Shown here in pieces: positions 37,985-53,600 of a stretch of DNA of 64,000 nt. The DNA is from Anisakis pegreffii (lineage: Eukaryota; Nematoda; Chromadorea; Rhabditida; Anisakidae): NCBI GenBank assembly GCA_035041965.1, contig JAPYMA010000179.1:1-64000 (forward strand), written 5' to 3'. Positions within the stretch are counted from its first letter, which is position 1. The number at the start of each line of letters is the position of its first letter. The position numbers were made by a program, and so were the translations under genes. Under the pieces are notes generated by a model that searched no databases, had not been told where the DNA came from, and saw nothing but the letters and a program-made list of their open reading frames with translations.

Positions 37985-40900
37985 TTTGGTGTTAGGCCTA
38001 GGATAAGGATAATGATAGTAACAATATTAATAAGAAGAATAAAATTAGCAGTAATACTGGTGGCAATGTCAATAAAATTGAAATGTATGGAATAACAATG
38101 TCCACTCATAATGATGGCACTAATAATAAAAGCTGTAATAATTGCAACGCTATCACTAAAACAGAATTATCTTTCCACAGAAAAGTCAGTTCAAATGTTT
38201 TTTTTCTTTCGATTCGACCTCCGGCTACAAGATCAGCAATAGTTAGGCTGAATGAATAATCAAATACTTCGGGAAACAAAAAAATGGTATCTTTCTCAAT
38301 CAAGGCGATCCTGGATTATATTATGATCAGTTGACGATACGAATCGCTTATTCAGGAGAGTATAAGCTTTTTAATTCTGTGATAAATAGTCTACTGAGCT
38401 TGTAATATAATGCTGATATGTCTACTGGAATCGCTTTGTGTAATGGATTCTAAGAACTTTCAGTGTCCTCCTCTCAAACATGACTTCTATGTGCCTTCCT
38501 TCAAACATGATTCCAGAAATTAGGAAGATCATCAGTGAATATCGTTCATGATTTCGCATAATCCTGATAATCCGTTACATATGAGCAGAGAGGTCAAAAA
38601 ACGGATTATTCCGTCGTGTTTGATTACATCTCGTCTGTTTGGTGCAATGAAAGGATTCGATAAAAATAATAGGGACGATTGAGTTGAGTGAAAACTAATT
38701 CTGCGGAAAACTGAACACTGAATTCTGGATACTACAGAACACTTCTGCGAAGAATAAGCTGAAAATCAATAAAAATGTAACGCACTAGCGATTCGTTTCA
38801 CCTTATCGGAATTAGATCACTCCTTTATAAGAATGATCTGATGATAAATAAAATATGATAATAACTATGGCGATGACAATGATGTCTTTGATTAGCGTAA
38901 CATCTGCTTATTGTACCAGCGATGAAGCATAATTTCGTGTTCGTGCATGGAAAAACTTCAAGTACCAGCTTTCTGAGATAGAATTGTTGGTGAAGCATAA
39001 TGATAACAAGGAACACCAATAATGATAGTAGTAATAATAATACTAATAATAATGTCGATAACAACATACAATGGCGATAATGATAACATTAACAGTGGTA
39101 ATAGTGATGTTAGTAATAAATCTTATGATAGGATGAAAATTCAATATTGTATCTGTGACTTTAAAGGCATTCGTAGCATCCTAGAGAGGATTCACAAACA
39201 TATCTACGTTTCATGGCTGAGATTCAAAGAAACGCTTCTTTCATCAAGCGCAATCATGGATAATTTCCGGCTGAATTCGAGAAATTGCCTTAATAGAAGT
39301 AAACAAACAGTGACCGAGACGCGTATGTGACCAAATGAACGATGAACTGCGCACAGAAAGAAAAGAGTCACTGTTATTGACTCTTATCAAACAATCTTTC
39401 CATCTGCAAGAACCCACATACGTCCCGTTTTTCCTATGTTCCCATTAAATCGGAATCGTGAACATTTTCATGGGAAATTGGATTGTTGATTAAATGATTA
39501 TAACGGCTTTGGGTTGAACGAAACCTTAAAATAACTCTTCAATTCGAAAGCACATCCAGTAGCAAGTTTCTGTCATTATTTCATGGCTCGACATTGAGAA
39601 CATTGCTGCAGAGAAGTTCTAAGAATTGTGATAGAGGAACAGGAGAACTCTTTCAAGCGACTCGTGCTGAAGTGACTGCACTAAGGTGTACGACTCGAAA
39701 AAAGAGCACAGCTTTAATTAACGGGATTGTTTAATGACACTACCTGTGAAAATCCCTTTTAATGAAATGACATCATAAGTTGATATCGATTTTTTCGACC
39801 GATCAGAATTAATTGCTGAACTCATTAGAGAGGATGCATGATCGCTTAAGAGCAATTATATTGTAAATAAACGGTGCCTAACATTATCAACTTGCACACT
39901 AACCGTAGATGGGCAATTATGTCTTAGAATGAGAACTGAACAGAATTAGAACGAGAACTCATAAGTCTGATGCGAATTCATAAGAACTCATAAGTCTGAC
40001 GTGATCGACGATGCTATCTGACAGAAAAATATGGATAAATCATTCAGGAAGACGCAGTATTGATTTACTGGAAAGTGAATTTTTTTGACTCGAATGAAGC
40101 TTGATATACGGACGAACGACAGAAGAAACAAAATTGCAAATAAATTAAAACGAAAGCGTCAAACAAACCTTTGTGGGATTTAGAATAGTATGTGATATGT
40201 GTGACAAGATATATTGAAATTGGTAAATTTTACTGAACACTTCAAAAGTTATCACTAAATCTTTCGAGCAATAATTCACTCGTGTCTATGTGATATTCTA
40301 GTGATTTAGATCGATGGCTTTAGGTTGCAATCGCTTCGTTTTATCTTCTCGATTTCATCATCAATTAGCGTTTACAGGTTTGCGCATCAATTAATGCTTA
40401 CATATTCATCACAAATCGAGTCATTCAATGTCATTGTGCTATCATCTCATCTTCCAACAAATTCTTCCTGTTTTTTTCCGTCAAAAATTTCTTGTTTTCA
40501 CTTCCAACCGACAACAACAGCAACAGCGATGACGATACCGGAAATATTATAGCTTCTGATCGACTGATCGTGTCAGATCGTTCCTGCAATTGTCACATCA
40601 AGTATTGAGTTCATTATTTTTATCGTTTAACAATCCATCGACGTTTGCTCTTCGTCAAACAATTCACAAGCGCATTACATTTCTACGTTAATCATAACAT
40701 TGCCGTCACACGCCTCATCAAATACGCAATGATATCACAAACAAACTGCGAAGTACACAAATCTTTCGCTGAATCCGCATAAAAATTTGTCGCAGTTACT
40801 AGGCACTCAATATCAGTTGACTGATGTGAGTGAAAGAACACGAAGGCAGACCATAGTCGAAGGAAACGTTTCATGGATAGCACAGTTTCTGTATTTCATC

Positions 40901-43900
40901 GTTAGCAATTGCTTTGGGCACATGCAGCATGTGAACACAACAAGTGTTGATGAATTGAGTGAGTTTTCATATTCGTGTCAGATGAATGACGACGACGATT
41001 TATGAATCAAATTTCAGCTTGACGAAAACTTCTCAATCACTTTCAACAACTCAAAGTAATGAATTTTCAAAGGTCAAACGCCCAACCGTTCGAGTGTAAA
41101 CTTCGCAATAAACTCGCTCTCATTGGCTCGTTCCGCATCGCCAATTCAACACGTTGAGTGTTTCAGCATTTCAAAATGAATTCAATCACAACAAGTTTAC
41201 GGTCACGATCACGACTTCTAGCTTGATTAACGCTTGATTATGTACACAACGGAAACCTTTTCGATAAAATGCATTTATATTAAAAAGCATTAAAGAAAGT
41301 GATGTCAAACTCCGTAAACATTCGATGCAATTTCAAAAATGCAAAAATTGGAAGTGCACAACAAAATATCAGTAAAACTTTTTAAATGGCAGTAAAATAT
41401 CAATTGTCACCAATACATAATGAATAGGATTAGTGGTAATGTTGAAATGAAGCATTCAGTAAATTATTTGTGAACAGACTCCGACGAGCAACTCTGAACG
41501 TGAAAGAATTTAATTATTAATTGCGAATAACACTTAAACGGAATGAATGCCTTTTGTTCAGCAAATACCATAAGCAAGAAGAAATTGAGTGCTTTGCAGC
41601 GAAATCATATGCAACTGAATTAGGAGTACATCATAGTCATTCCAGAATTCAATTGGCAAAAAATCGTATGAAGAGCCGGCAACTGTAATTCTAACTTTTC
41701 CGGTCGGCTGCACTTCTTCGATTCATCTCACAAAGAGTAAAATAACTGGATTAACACATCGAAGAATCAATGAGATCCATCCGAGACTAATCCAATCAAG
41801 ATCTATTCAAGCAAGCACTTCACCGCTGTGAACATCGACTACACAGCACATCGAATAACTTCTATGCGCCATAATGTGGTATTTTTCATCTGATAGTATG
41901 AAAATTTATCAGGGGATATTTTTCCTCCACATAAGCTCAATGGAAAAACATGCGATAATGAGGGCATGAAAAGATTTTGTTGAATGAATTCGACGGAATG
42001 CGATCGTCGAAGAGCAAAAGTCTTTTGACATTCGTATGTTCACAATCTCGAAACAAAATTCGATATAACTGTGTAGTTGTGATGAGAGAATTCGTTTCAA
42101 TATAGCGAAAGCAAAATTATAAGCTTGAACATGAGTTGCCTTCATATGGCACACAGAAAGAAAAATGAACGAATGAATGACTCTGAATGATGCAAGTTGC
42201 GAGGCAATTTGGAATTTTCAGATAATTGACATTCAAGAATGGAGGGATTATGTGAACCGGAAAGGGCACAACAATGCAACTCATAAGCTGGCAATTTAAG
42301 TTCAATTATTGTGAATTTATGAAATCATTTGACAGCAAAAAAATGTCAGTTTAACTGAAAAGCGATAGGCGCAACAATCAAATCGACTATTGCAAATGTT
42401 CACGAGAAGTGTCGACGAGATGAACGATGTTGCAACTCAGAGAATTCACATTATGAGTGTTTGCTAGCGATTTACGAAATTATTTTGAAAAGCAATTCAA
42501 ACTGTCATCACACAGATTATACTTTTGCTATTACCTTTCTCGATATCCTACATAGTGAATGAGGTTGCTGATGAACTGTCGATAACTGAAAACTCTGGAT
42601 TAGATCAATCGCAACCAGAGGTCCTCAAGCTGATACTTGCAATCAGTCTTATGGTTATTCCTGAGCTTGAGCTCCGAACACCTGTGTACTCAGCAATAGG
42701 TGTACAAGTTTACGCGAGTGGCACTCAAATTCAATGAATGTGCACTGAATACTAATGCATGCATAAGGATGTGTAATTGATTAGTGCATGATGAAGGCAT
42801 TAACAGGCTTTTTGAATGAGTGCGCAATGAATAATTAAATTCGTTCAATGTCAGTCACCAACGAGTTTTTCACAAGTGCATCAGCAAAACGCTGAATGTT
42901 CTTATTTCCCAATTAGTTTCGATTTGGAGTCACCCTAGTGCAACAATCGTTATGATCAGCACTAATGAACATGGCATCTCATCTAGATTAATGCATTATA
43001 TCCTCTTATGACGCTTTGTATCCTGTTATACCGTATTATAGGCTGCATACTTTCGAATGAAGAAGTATCAATGTGAAGATACGAAAACACGAAAATCAAT
43101 CAATGAAAATATCCACAAAATATCGCATGAAAATTATTGTGTGCACGGGATTTCGGGATTCCAATGTTTGAATCTTCATCCGGCTCCAAGGACTTATTGT
43201 CTAAAATGGTAACAAAAAGATCATTTGATATCGATACACGCACATTTAAGGTCATTGTTCCGGTCGGAACGCTTATTCCTCAATTATCTGTGAGTCCCTG
43301 GTTATTTCCAGTGCATGCATGTTTAATTCTATGTTTAAGCCAGATTATAAGTGCTATGGAAACGACTAATCCTGCTCAAGCACGCACAAATTAGTTCTTT
43401 TATTATGTTGAGCATTCGGTTAATTGTGATTGTCGGTGCTTAAATAAAAACTCATTGATCAGAATAACTTTAAGAAAGATTTCAGCATCTACGTATCGAT
43501 AATCTTCAGCATGATAATCATTGCAGCAATAAAATCAGTGACTAACTCTAATGGCTAAAATGTGTCCACTTGGCAAGCTAACAATCCGTTGGAATGAACC
43601 CGTAACGGAAGTTTTTAGCTAAACATGGATAGAGGAGAGTGGAACATAGGTTTCTGTCGACGAGGGACACTGCAACAAACCGCTCATCTTGACACAAATA
43701 AGTCGGGATAATGTGATGAGATGATGAGCTAGGTGCATGATTACCATGTGCAGTTGCTAACTGTGAAAAATTTGCAACAAATTTGAGTAATTATATAATA
43801 ATAATTTCAGTAAAGTAATTTCCGCAATTGTAGCAAGTCAAAAGTTCTGAGAATTACTACTGATGATGTAATTAGCTTAGGATAATTGCCTTATTAGTTC

Positions 43901-46900
43901 TTATCCCTCTATGCTAATAAGGTATTATCGCGCTAAGTTAATAACTGCCTTATTCTTATCATTATGCATTATTTATTGCTGCTGCTACTGTTGTACTCAA
44001 TACAGCTGTAGTATCGTCCTACTATACGATACGAGTATTATATTGACCATAGCTATTCACGTTCCAATTAATACTGATACGATCGTGCCAATTAGGATTG
44101 AAGGATAAAGTCACAAACTTCATCACTTTTTCTTCATTGACGATTCATCACTATGCTTGAAAATAATTGAATTATATCATACACTTTCAATTAGAACCAA
44201 GATGATGCTAGAATCACCTTCTTCTGGGAATTCAGTGACTTCATAGCTTCTCATTTCTTCACTAGTGGAATTATTGCCCTTCCTTATCAACTCTAAATTC
44301 GACTGAATCTGACTAGTGAGTGGTGGATGCGAAGTGGAAATAGATCGATGTTCGTGCATGAAAGAACAATCAAAGAACGAATCCCGCAATCTAATTAAAT
44401 GCTATAAAATGAGAACAATTGCATTTTCAGAAATGGATTCAGTAAACGTATGACAAGTGTGTTGTGTTAAGCTTTGCAGATACGATAATACGTTGTATCT
44501 AATGACAATGAGACACATTGTTGCTTCTTATCCACACTAAGTATTACATCAGGTCACCAACATATTTCAAAACCTCAAAGCTCAAATTTCTTCACAACCG
44601 AAAAGTTCATTCGAATATTTGCAAATTCACTGTTGGTGACATACAAGACCACGTCATATATTGCTGCATATTTCTCCATATGCACGAGTGAGATGATAGC
44701 AACAATCTATACGAATCAGTAATGATCACTGAATGAATAGCTGTGAAATTTAAACATTGGTAAGACATTGATAAACTAATCGTGAATAATTTCCACGAAA
44801 AGGCACATTCAACTACCAACACTCAAGCAATATTCATCTCTTCCAAAACTACCTCAGTTTCCCAATAAGTTATCTTTCTTAAGTAAGCGATTCAAGATAT
44901 CTTGAATAGCAGAACAAATTTAGAGCGCTGATGAACGATGTGAACGACAAATGACTGCAGAAATTCCGAAAAACAGATCAGCAAAAGTGAAAAAGATCAA
45001 AAAAACAAAAAACAGTGAATGTACTGACGATGAGCGAACTCTAAAATTGAATAACATTTTGAAGAATATCGATGACTGTTCGCATCCTCCATCCCATTTA
45101 CTATTAAATATTCAGTGCGAATCGAAGACTTCTTTGAGAATGCTCCTCCATTCTCGCAACTCTGCGTAAAAGGCAAAAACCTATCATCGTCTCAGGCTTG
45201 AAATGTGCCAATTTCAATGACACAACTGCAATGTGTTTTGCTCAGTTGTTGTTGTTTGAATGAGTAATGTAGCACTGAATAAAACTGTATTGTGAATATT
45301 CATTCATTCGATCGCAAACATACACATAAAACCCACAGCTGGGTTCATTCATCAGTTGATGTTGCAATATCCCTGAACAACCTCCTCGTCAGCCATTGAA
45401 TCTTAGCAGTACGACGCAAACACATTGCCATTTATGTGCAAGGCGATTTTCATGTCAACATTTGAATCTGAGAAGAAAGAGAATACTTTTGACAGACAGG
45501 TAGGTATCTTGGATGCGTAATTTATTGGCATTGAACGAAAAACAAGAATAGAAATGTTTTCCGAGTGGAATTCGAGGAAAATGTACACTAGTTTCAGTTT
45601 GAATAGAAAATTTTCCTTCATGGGAGAAATGATTGTAACAACTAATCAACAATTACTTAAATACTAGCGTTACTAAGCAATATTATGGATTTCTCTAGGA
45701 TATAATTGAATCGATGAGGGAGACATTAGGTGAGAGTTTTTCAATAGACGGTTCTAGTTTCTTTAGAGGCACCGGAAGAAAAACACACATTAAGCCGTGT
45801 TTCGAGCTGAATGGCGAACGGACTTCAAAAGAAATATTCTTGAAGATTAAATCCTAGAAAGCGGATTATTTGAAAGACTGAAAGCATTCTGAAGGATGCT
45901 TTGTTTATTTCTATTCTTCAATATTCTGGAGAAGTCCAGGAAAAATGAAGCATATTGCATTCTTGGAACATGTATTTCGGTGAATCGAAATGTTTACTGT
46001 TTCTGAATACAAATAAACAAAACCACATCTGCTGTCTTAGTTTTAAACTGGAAAATTGCATTGATAAAGTTTGTATTCCCATTTTCAGTTGAAGATCCAA
46101 CAATTACTCGGAAGAAATGTATGACTGGAAAGTGGAATGTTAGCCACAAATATTTCTGATCTGTATTGAAACATCAGTATAGATGGTAGAACTGATCTGG
46201 GATTCGGATCATGGATGCGGAATGGAATTAAGGGGGCTCGTTTATACCCAGAGGACTCGACTCTTGACTAAACACTAAACTGAATGCAAATGAAGTTCTC
46301 TATTGTGAGTATTATGCGAAAAGTTGACTGATGAGTAAAACGTGAGTGATGTTGAATGTTGCATCAGTTCACTGGATTAGGTGAACGAACACGTCATTTT
46401 AGGCGTTCATACGAGGAGTTTCTAGCACCTTAGCTCTACAAGTGCACGCATATACCACTGTCAGCTTTCTTGAAGAGTTGTATTCTCTTTATAAGTAATG
46501 TCTGGGCAATGACAAGTTTATGATTTGGACAATCATTGTATAGTGGAAATGACACCAGTTGAAATTGTTATTGAAATGTAATGAACTTTTCAAGATGTTT
46601 ATTTTCGAAAAATTCTCATTGACTGCCACGGTTTCTGATCGCCATGTTGTATTATGACGCCATACTTTAGCGATACTGAATCGACAGCTAGCACACACAT
46701 GTGATATCCTGTTTGATGTTGGCAGATTTCAAAAATGACACCAATCTGTTCCATGTTTCAATGACATTAGTCGCGACTGATGTCATTATTCAGTAGTTTT
46801 TGTGCACGTACAATTCAATAGATCTACTTTGATCAACATGAATCACGTTTTGAAGAGTGCAGTAATAGCATGATCACCCGCTATTATTACTTCGAATCAA

Positions 46901-49900
46901 TCGACTTTGTTTCACGCATACACTAGAGTTCTAGCATTCGGAAGTAATTGAAAAAACATCGGCGGATTCGCTGCGACCCATTCAACTTTACCGTATTCTA
47001 ACCCATCTTTTCGTTCATGTCAAAACGGCTGAAGTGCACACGCAAATCTAGGAGAACTTATAAGATTGCTAGTCTCAACCCCACAGTGATTTGTGGGCTA
47101 CAAAGTGCAATTAATTCCGAACCATCAAACAAGTGAGATGCAGTGATTATCGACAATCCCTTGGTTAGAAGTGCTGGTGTGTGCAATTGCATGATTAGTT
47201 CTGATGCGTATACGGACGGCTATTGTCTGCAACTATATCATTTGTCGCACTGAAGATTTGCGAATTAATTAGTTCAAAAAAAGATTTCCTCCATTTCACT
47301 GATTCTGAGTGCATTGTTCACTTAACGAATCGACTTGGAATTTGAATCGCATTGAGATGAATGAATAATATTTGTTGAGCATTCCATATGAAACAATATT
47401 CAAATCACACCTACCTGATAACAAATACACGCATGAACTGGAAAAAATTTCAGAAGTTAATTACAGAAACCATCGGCTACTATGGAGGCATACTTAACAA
47501 TGACCGTCATATGAGCCGTTTCATGCATCATATAACAGTTCATAGAGAGATAGAGCCCGAGAAAAGCGATAAAAAAAAGGAAGGATATGCGTAGAGAAAT
47601 GGACAAGTAAATAAAAGAAGGAATCCGTGAGGAATGAGCCTTAATGAGCATTTTCACACTTGAAGATTTGAATCATATCGAATTTCAGAAACGATTATAA
47701 ATTCAAGGCGATCAATTCGAAATCGATGACATTTAAGAAGATTGATTAACATCGTTGGTGAATGGGCGAGTGTAATGAATACAAAATGAATATGGCATTT
47801 TATTCTGCGATTACCAATGAAATCACAAATCAATTTCATTATTGAGCTAAATCCGCTCAAAATCATCATTCACCAAGCACAGCGATCACAGAAGAGAGGG
47901 AAATTTGGAAATGGAATCCGATTCGCAAACAGACAGACATGCGGACTGATAGATCTCTCCAAATGAAATACGATTCAAATTGCAGGAGAACTAGAAATAA
48001 ATATTTCCATATTTCATAATATCCGATTCTCATCGTTTCACCTCGACGAGCAATTCAACGAAATGATAATGAAAATTTCACGATGTGTGAACAATACGAT
48101 TCAGTTTCCCAGAAAAGACCATCTGATATATGTATATGTGAATAATATGGTTTGGATGGATATATGTTTGATGAATGATCAAATGGACGTGCATATGAAA
48201 ATTTCAGATGTTCGAAGAATATGACTGAGTCTTTCGGAAAAGATTACCAAATATATGCGGATAACATCATCTGAATGAATGAGCGATGACTGATCAAAAG
48301 TTCACGGCTGTGTGAATCTAAAAAGGGAATTCATTAGCAAACAAACGGAAAGACAATGATGCTAATCAACGAAAAACGGTTATTATGTATCAGCTGATGT
48401 GCAAGCATAAATGTTCGTGGATAAACACATAGGGAATGAAGTGAAACATAATGAAGTTGAAATAATATTTGTCAACACATAATTAGAATCAACACATGTC
48501 ACCACTTCTTCACATCACACATCGTCTATCAGTCGGAGGGTTTGGACAAATAAGGAGACAAAAACAAAACCAATTTTCGCATTTTAGCTGAAGTCTTCAT
48601 TTGCCCGTCCATTCAATGATCACTCTATCGAGGTGATCGTCTGAAAGTCACTCATCAAACAACTATACTAACGTTTAAGTGGGTGGCAAGAAGACGAGTC
48701 ATTCTGAGGACGAACTCCGGAAATTCATTTGAAAATCAGATCGGATCCAACGAAAGCATAACACTAACAACACGTCTCGACTAGCCAGACCCCAGTATTC
48801 CGTCGATCTTCGTGTTATTTGCAGACGAACAACAGCAAACAGCTAGTGATTAATAATTAATAGCCATCAAGTTGTTTTGCATTCGATATGGAGATATATG
48901 TGAATGAATATGATGTGAATTTGTTGCATTTAATTAAGTCGACTAATATTATTTGATTAGAATAAATTTTGTTCGAACAATATCAGTCATGCATTAAATG
49001 AGACGTCGTATTATTTTGATTTGATTTTTTGGGGATCATTCGATTAATAATAATGACCCTTCACGAAAACAACTACTAATAGCAACTGATAATAATGACG
49101 AGAATAATAACGCGAATAATAATAATCATAATAAAACGACAACAACAAAACAATAACACTGATAATCAAACGGCACAATGTAATGAGATGTTAAATTTTT
49201 ATCATAAGAGTAGCAACAACACAATGAATAGAATAAAACAGCTCAACCAGTAATAACAACAGACATTAATTAACACGCTACAATATCCGCACGAAACCTC
49301 AATCGCATCTTAAAATAAACTCTCTTCATTTACTCAAATCACATTAATATTATAGCTTGTTGCAAAACACACACACACACAAATAATTGCGATAGTGAAT
49401 TTCATCATAATCAATCCCACTTGTTTTGTTTTTGCCTCAAAATTTTGTCACCCGAGTGTTCGTTGATTGACTGATCGTGCGATATCGCCTGTGTTCGCAA
49501 TGCAATTATCGCTTTATCATAATATTACCAAACGTTATATGCACAACATTCATGTTGATCGTCGAAAATCAGTTTTGCTCGAAATCGAGTGGTTTACCAA
49601 TATCATTCATGTTAAGAGCCTGAGCCAGGCGATGATTTGGCTTGTAATTGATTATCTAGTTAGCCGTTGAAAATCATTTACTTGGAAGTGCACACAAAAT
49701 GTCTTGGGAATGCAAATGCTGTCAAAAAAGATCTACTCACATTATGCACGATAGAGTGTTGATGCAACATTACCAGATAGTATGCACGTAGCGTTTCAGT
49801 TGAATCGGTTGTTTGTGAACAGATATTATGAATTTCGTTTGATAAACAGCAACATCGCATTTAGAATCATTTGAATTAAGCAGTATTTTCGCCATCAACA

Positions 49901-50603
49901 CTCTTAATTGAGCAGTATTCTGATGTATAATCGCTACCATAACAAATATTCCTGGTTATATCGCAGTTCATCACATTGATTATCAGCGGACTGAATCGGC
50001 TTAGGCTAACAGTAAACAAGAAAACAGAAGTGCTCTCAATTGTGCTCTTTTATTTGTGTTCCTTGAACAAAACTAGTCATGAGATCAAGAAATCATAAAG
50101 CTGACGACAGAAAACTAATGAAATATCTATCGTTAAACTAAACTGTGCTCAGGGATGTTCAACAATAATTAACCACTGCTTCGATCTTGAAATGTAATCT
50201 AATCCAGTGTTATGTGAATAGAATTGGATCTGATTTTGGTAACATTTCTCACTATTCCTTCCATCATTTCAGTGATATAAGACATTGATAAATGTAGTAA
50301 CAAAACAAAAACAATTGAAGTATCGTTTAATATTTCAAACAATCACGAATACGAATACTAATCGCTATCATTTATTATTTGAAGTCGATTAGAAGAACGT
50401 TGTTGGCTAAGACATCTTAGAACTGATATCGATTGCAGTTAATGAGTAAACAGGTTATCCTTTAAAGTCCTCTTATTCATTCACTGGCTGACATCGAAAA
50501 CAATTGCTCGATTTAATTGGATTTCATTAGGTTTGATGAGTCGACTTTTTTTATTTAAGTGCATAGAAAGCAGTATTGAGAATTTCGTTTGCAAGTTCCC
50601 TTC
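37985..50603. other. 12.6-kb interval without a supportable gene
   Basis: AT-rich, with microsatellites at 39005-39115 and 49085-49165 and a (CA)n run at about 49366-49380. A few frames read somewhat like coding sequence (38303-38106 minus; 42525-42737 plus; 44389-44177 minus; 44951-45169 plus). None has a family match or splice partners that I can verify. The interval may hold synaptotagmin 5' UTR exons, regulatory DNA, or part of a gene with very small exons. Confidence 0.4.
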
Positions 50604-53600
50604 TTAGGCTTTGATACGACGCATGATTGGCTCATTAGACGCTTGCAGAGGCCTCCTTTGCTGATCACCAATCAAATTCTTGCTATTTTCATCCTCACTG
50701 AATTTAGTCGAATCAAGAAGTCGCTCGTTAGCTTGGACGCCAAGTCTGCAAATTACAAAAAATACAGCGAAAGAAATGTTTTGTAATCCAATTTGATCGG
50801 CTAATGATATTCTTTAAGCTTAGGGCTTTGTTTTCATCTGCTCTATTTGATAAGAGCAATCAACAGAATGGTATCGAACTTTTTCTTCACTTTCGGTTAT
50901 CTATATTCCATGCTATTCTGGGTTATTACTTAAGGCTGCTGATTTTTGAATAAATGACCGGAAATGAATTTGAAGGAAACGCAGAATTATGATAAGGTGA
51001 TAAGTGTTTAATTAACGCCAACTATCGCAGATACTAATTGTATCACGATTGCAATCCGAAGTGTCAGTGCAAAACAATATGAGGCACCGAAACAATTAAA
51101 AGATTGCCCGAGATAGCAATTACAAATTTAGGAAGCGGACCAATGAGTTGAACAGAAATTTGCTCGGACAAACCTCGAAAGCAAACGATCCGCGTAATTT
51201 GGTACGATCGGTTGCAGTAGAATACCGCAAATACGCACAGTTTCGTAGCAAATGTAAAGGATTGTTGAAAGCTTAAGAAATATCACGATAAAGTTTACTA
51301 AATGTTCATTTGACGACCCCAAAAGAAGTCCATCAATATTATTCTAATATCCAAATAAAACAAGTCATCGTGACCAAAGTCAACTCGTCTCATATTACGA
51401 ATTGAAAGGCATGTACGGCTTTTTTTTCAAAACGTTTCGCAAAGAAAGGGTTTTAGCGAGAGTCCATTCCAGGAAACGACGAGAATATTTGGATGAACGG
51501 ATATTTGAGAACATTAATGGAGCAGCTGCTGCTATTCGAGGGTATAATTCATAAGAGATATACATCATCCAAAATAATATTATTATATGAGAAACCTTAT
51601 CGCCTTCAGCTAATTTCCATGGTTCGCTCGATTGAAAAAAAGCGTTTGCTTGACGTGCCACTGCAGTGAGCTCGTCGAGTGCCTTATATATCATCAATTC
51701 ATCGAAATGTTTCGCATATTTCGCTGGAAAAACAGAACGAAATTTTTGGCTTGCAAAAGAAAACTGGCAAATTGTTTCATTCAACCATTGTGCTGAAGTA
51801 AAAGTGAAGCATCTCGACTTGGATACTTTGTTTGTTGGATCGTTTGAATGATGCGGATATTCTTAACTCAGCAACGAACTGAATTGATTCTAGTCACCTG
51901 ATAAAGCGTTCAGACTCTCGATAAGAGGTAATCCATGCTCAGATAAGTCGCTTTTAACGATTCGCCGATCGAATATGGGATATATACGTTGAGGATTCAG
52001 CTTACTAGTCGAAGCTCTTTGAAGGAGATTTCCGAGGTTATTAACCAGCTCAGCGTTCACAATATTCACAGCTTTTTTCATCGTAAAGTCTATAACCATA
52101 AGGTGTACACAAATACATAACTAGTTACTGGAATCAATGACTGCTGACTCAATAAGATTTTCAAAAAACTCGCGAAAATACGTCAGTGAGCAAGTGAACG
52201 AACAAAACAATGAGCGGAAATATTAACTGGCATCATCTTGTGGTGTACCCTGCCTGAGCAGAAAATACCTTAAACCATCAACTGTCAACGTTTCGGCGGC
52301 TTGAAATGGATCAACAACATTACCAACACTTTTTGACATCTGCAACAACAAAAACATCGCCCATCTTCCCCTCATTCGAGTAGAATTTCATCTCGTCTCA
52401 TTCGTCATTTCTCAATTCGAAAAACAGCAATTCAGAAGTCGCTGCAGTACGACTATGATAATTCACAATGGAAATTTCACCACAGAATTCTCTGTATTCA
52501 AAACATTTCGAGCGAAGTTTAACCCAAAACAAAACAAACTTTAACACCGTCAACAAGCCAATGCGCGTGAACAAATAGACGTTTCGGCAACGGTAACTCA
52601 GCAGCCATCAGAAATGCTGGCCAAAAAACGGCGTGGAACCTCAAGAAAAACATTCGATCATTAAAAAGTTGCACCTCAAAAATCGGTTCTATTAAAATGA
52701 ATTAAAAGATTTATTGAAATTGCTAAACAATCGTTTCTGAGTGCATTCGCACAAACACAATTTTCAGGTAAATATATCGAAACAAGTTCATATTGCTAAT
52801 GTTTTACTGGCGCGATATTCAGTATTTTCAGATGAAAATGCAACGAGAGTCCGAAGTAATTCTTGCAGTCAATGTAAACTGCATCTATTTTCCATATAAA
52901 TCGCCTGTCAGTGGCACTCAATTGCCTTGAATGCTTTCATTCAGTTCATTGGGTGAGTTCAACTAACTTCAATATATCTTTTCCAAGAATCTGACACGTT
53001 GGTGGCCACTTGTCGTGATAGGATTGAGGATATCCACTCACTGTCAAATAATTGAAAAGTGCATCCATCCAAACGTAGATCTGTTTGAATGAATTTCTTA
53101 CATCAAGAGCATTTAAAGAAAGCTTTTGCTCGAATTCATTGCATTACAGTTCGCTAATTACTATTTATAACAATTCCACTCTTATGCTGATAATATCGTT
53201 TGAATGCTCGTCAAGTTATTTGCATCTTTAGAAAGTTTTACAATTTACAATCAATTCAAAACTCGCTATCATTACTGTTGCAATCTCTACTAGAATTATT
53301 ATCAAGCAGGATATCGCATTTCTGGATTCAACAAAAACCAAACTTAAACATATTTACACGAAAGATATTCAATATACCGTTTGAGAGGGATCATCTGGAA
53401 CTGGTATGCCCCACTTAAGGCGATTTGCATCGCGCGAAATTGACAACTTCTCATCATTGTTCATATAATTCAACGCCAATTGCAGATACTGTCTTGGATA
53501 AATAACGTCTATAAAAAAGCCATAAATAGGAGACGAATGAAAAAATGAACAAATAAATCAGCAGACAAATAAGCAAGTAATCGAAACGAGTGCGTAAACA

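Noticed and set aside
38106..38303. Extra synaptotagmin-like exon upstream of the start
   Set aside because: The segment FDYSFSLTIADL looks vaguely C2-like, but it lies 5' of the transmembrane exon and has no consistent phase with it.
51395..51595. C-terminal looking frame of MARS2 (..[15 protein letters not shown]..)
   Set aside because: It is read-through into intron 11. The true continuation is the exon at 51271-51174 (..[15 protein letters not shown]..) followed by 50745-50604, both in phase.
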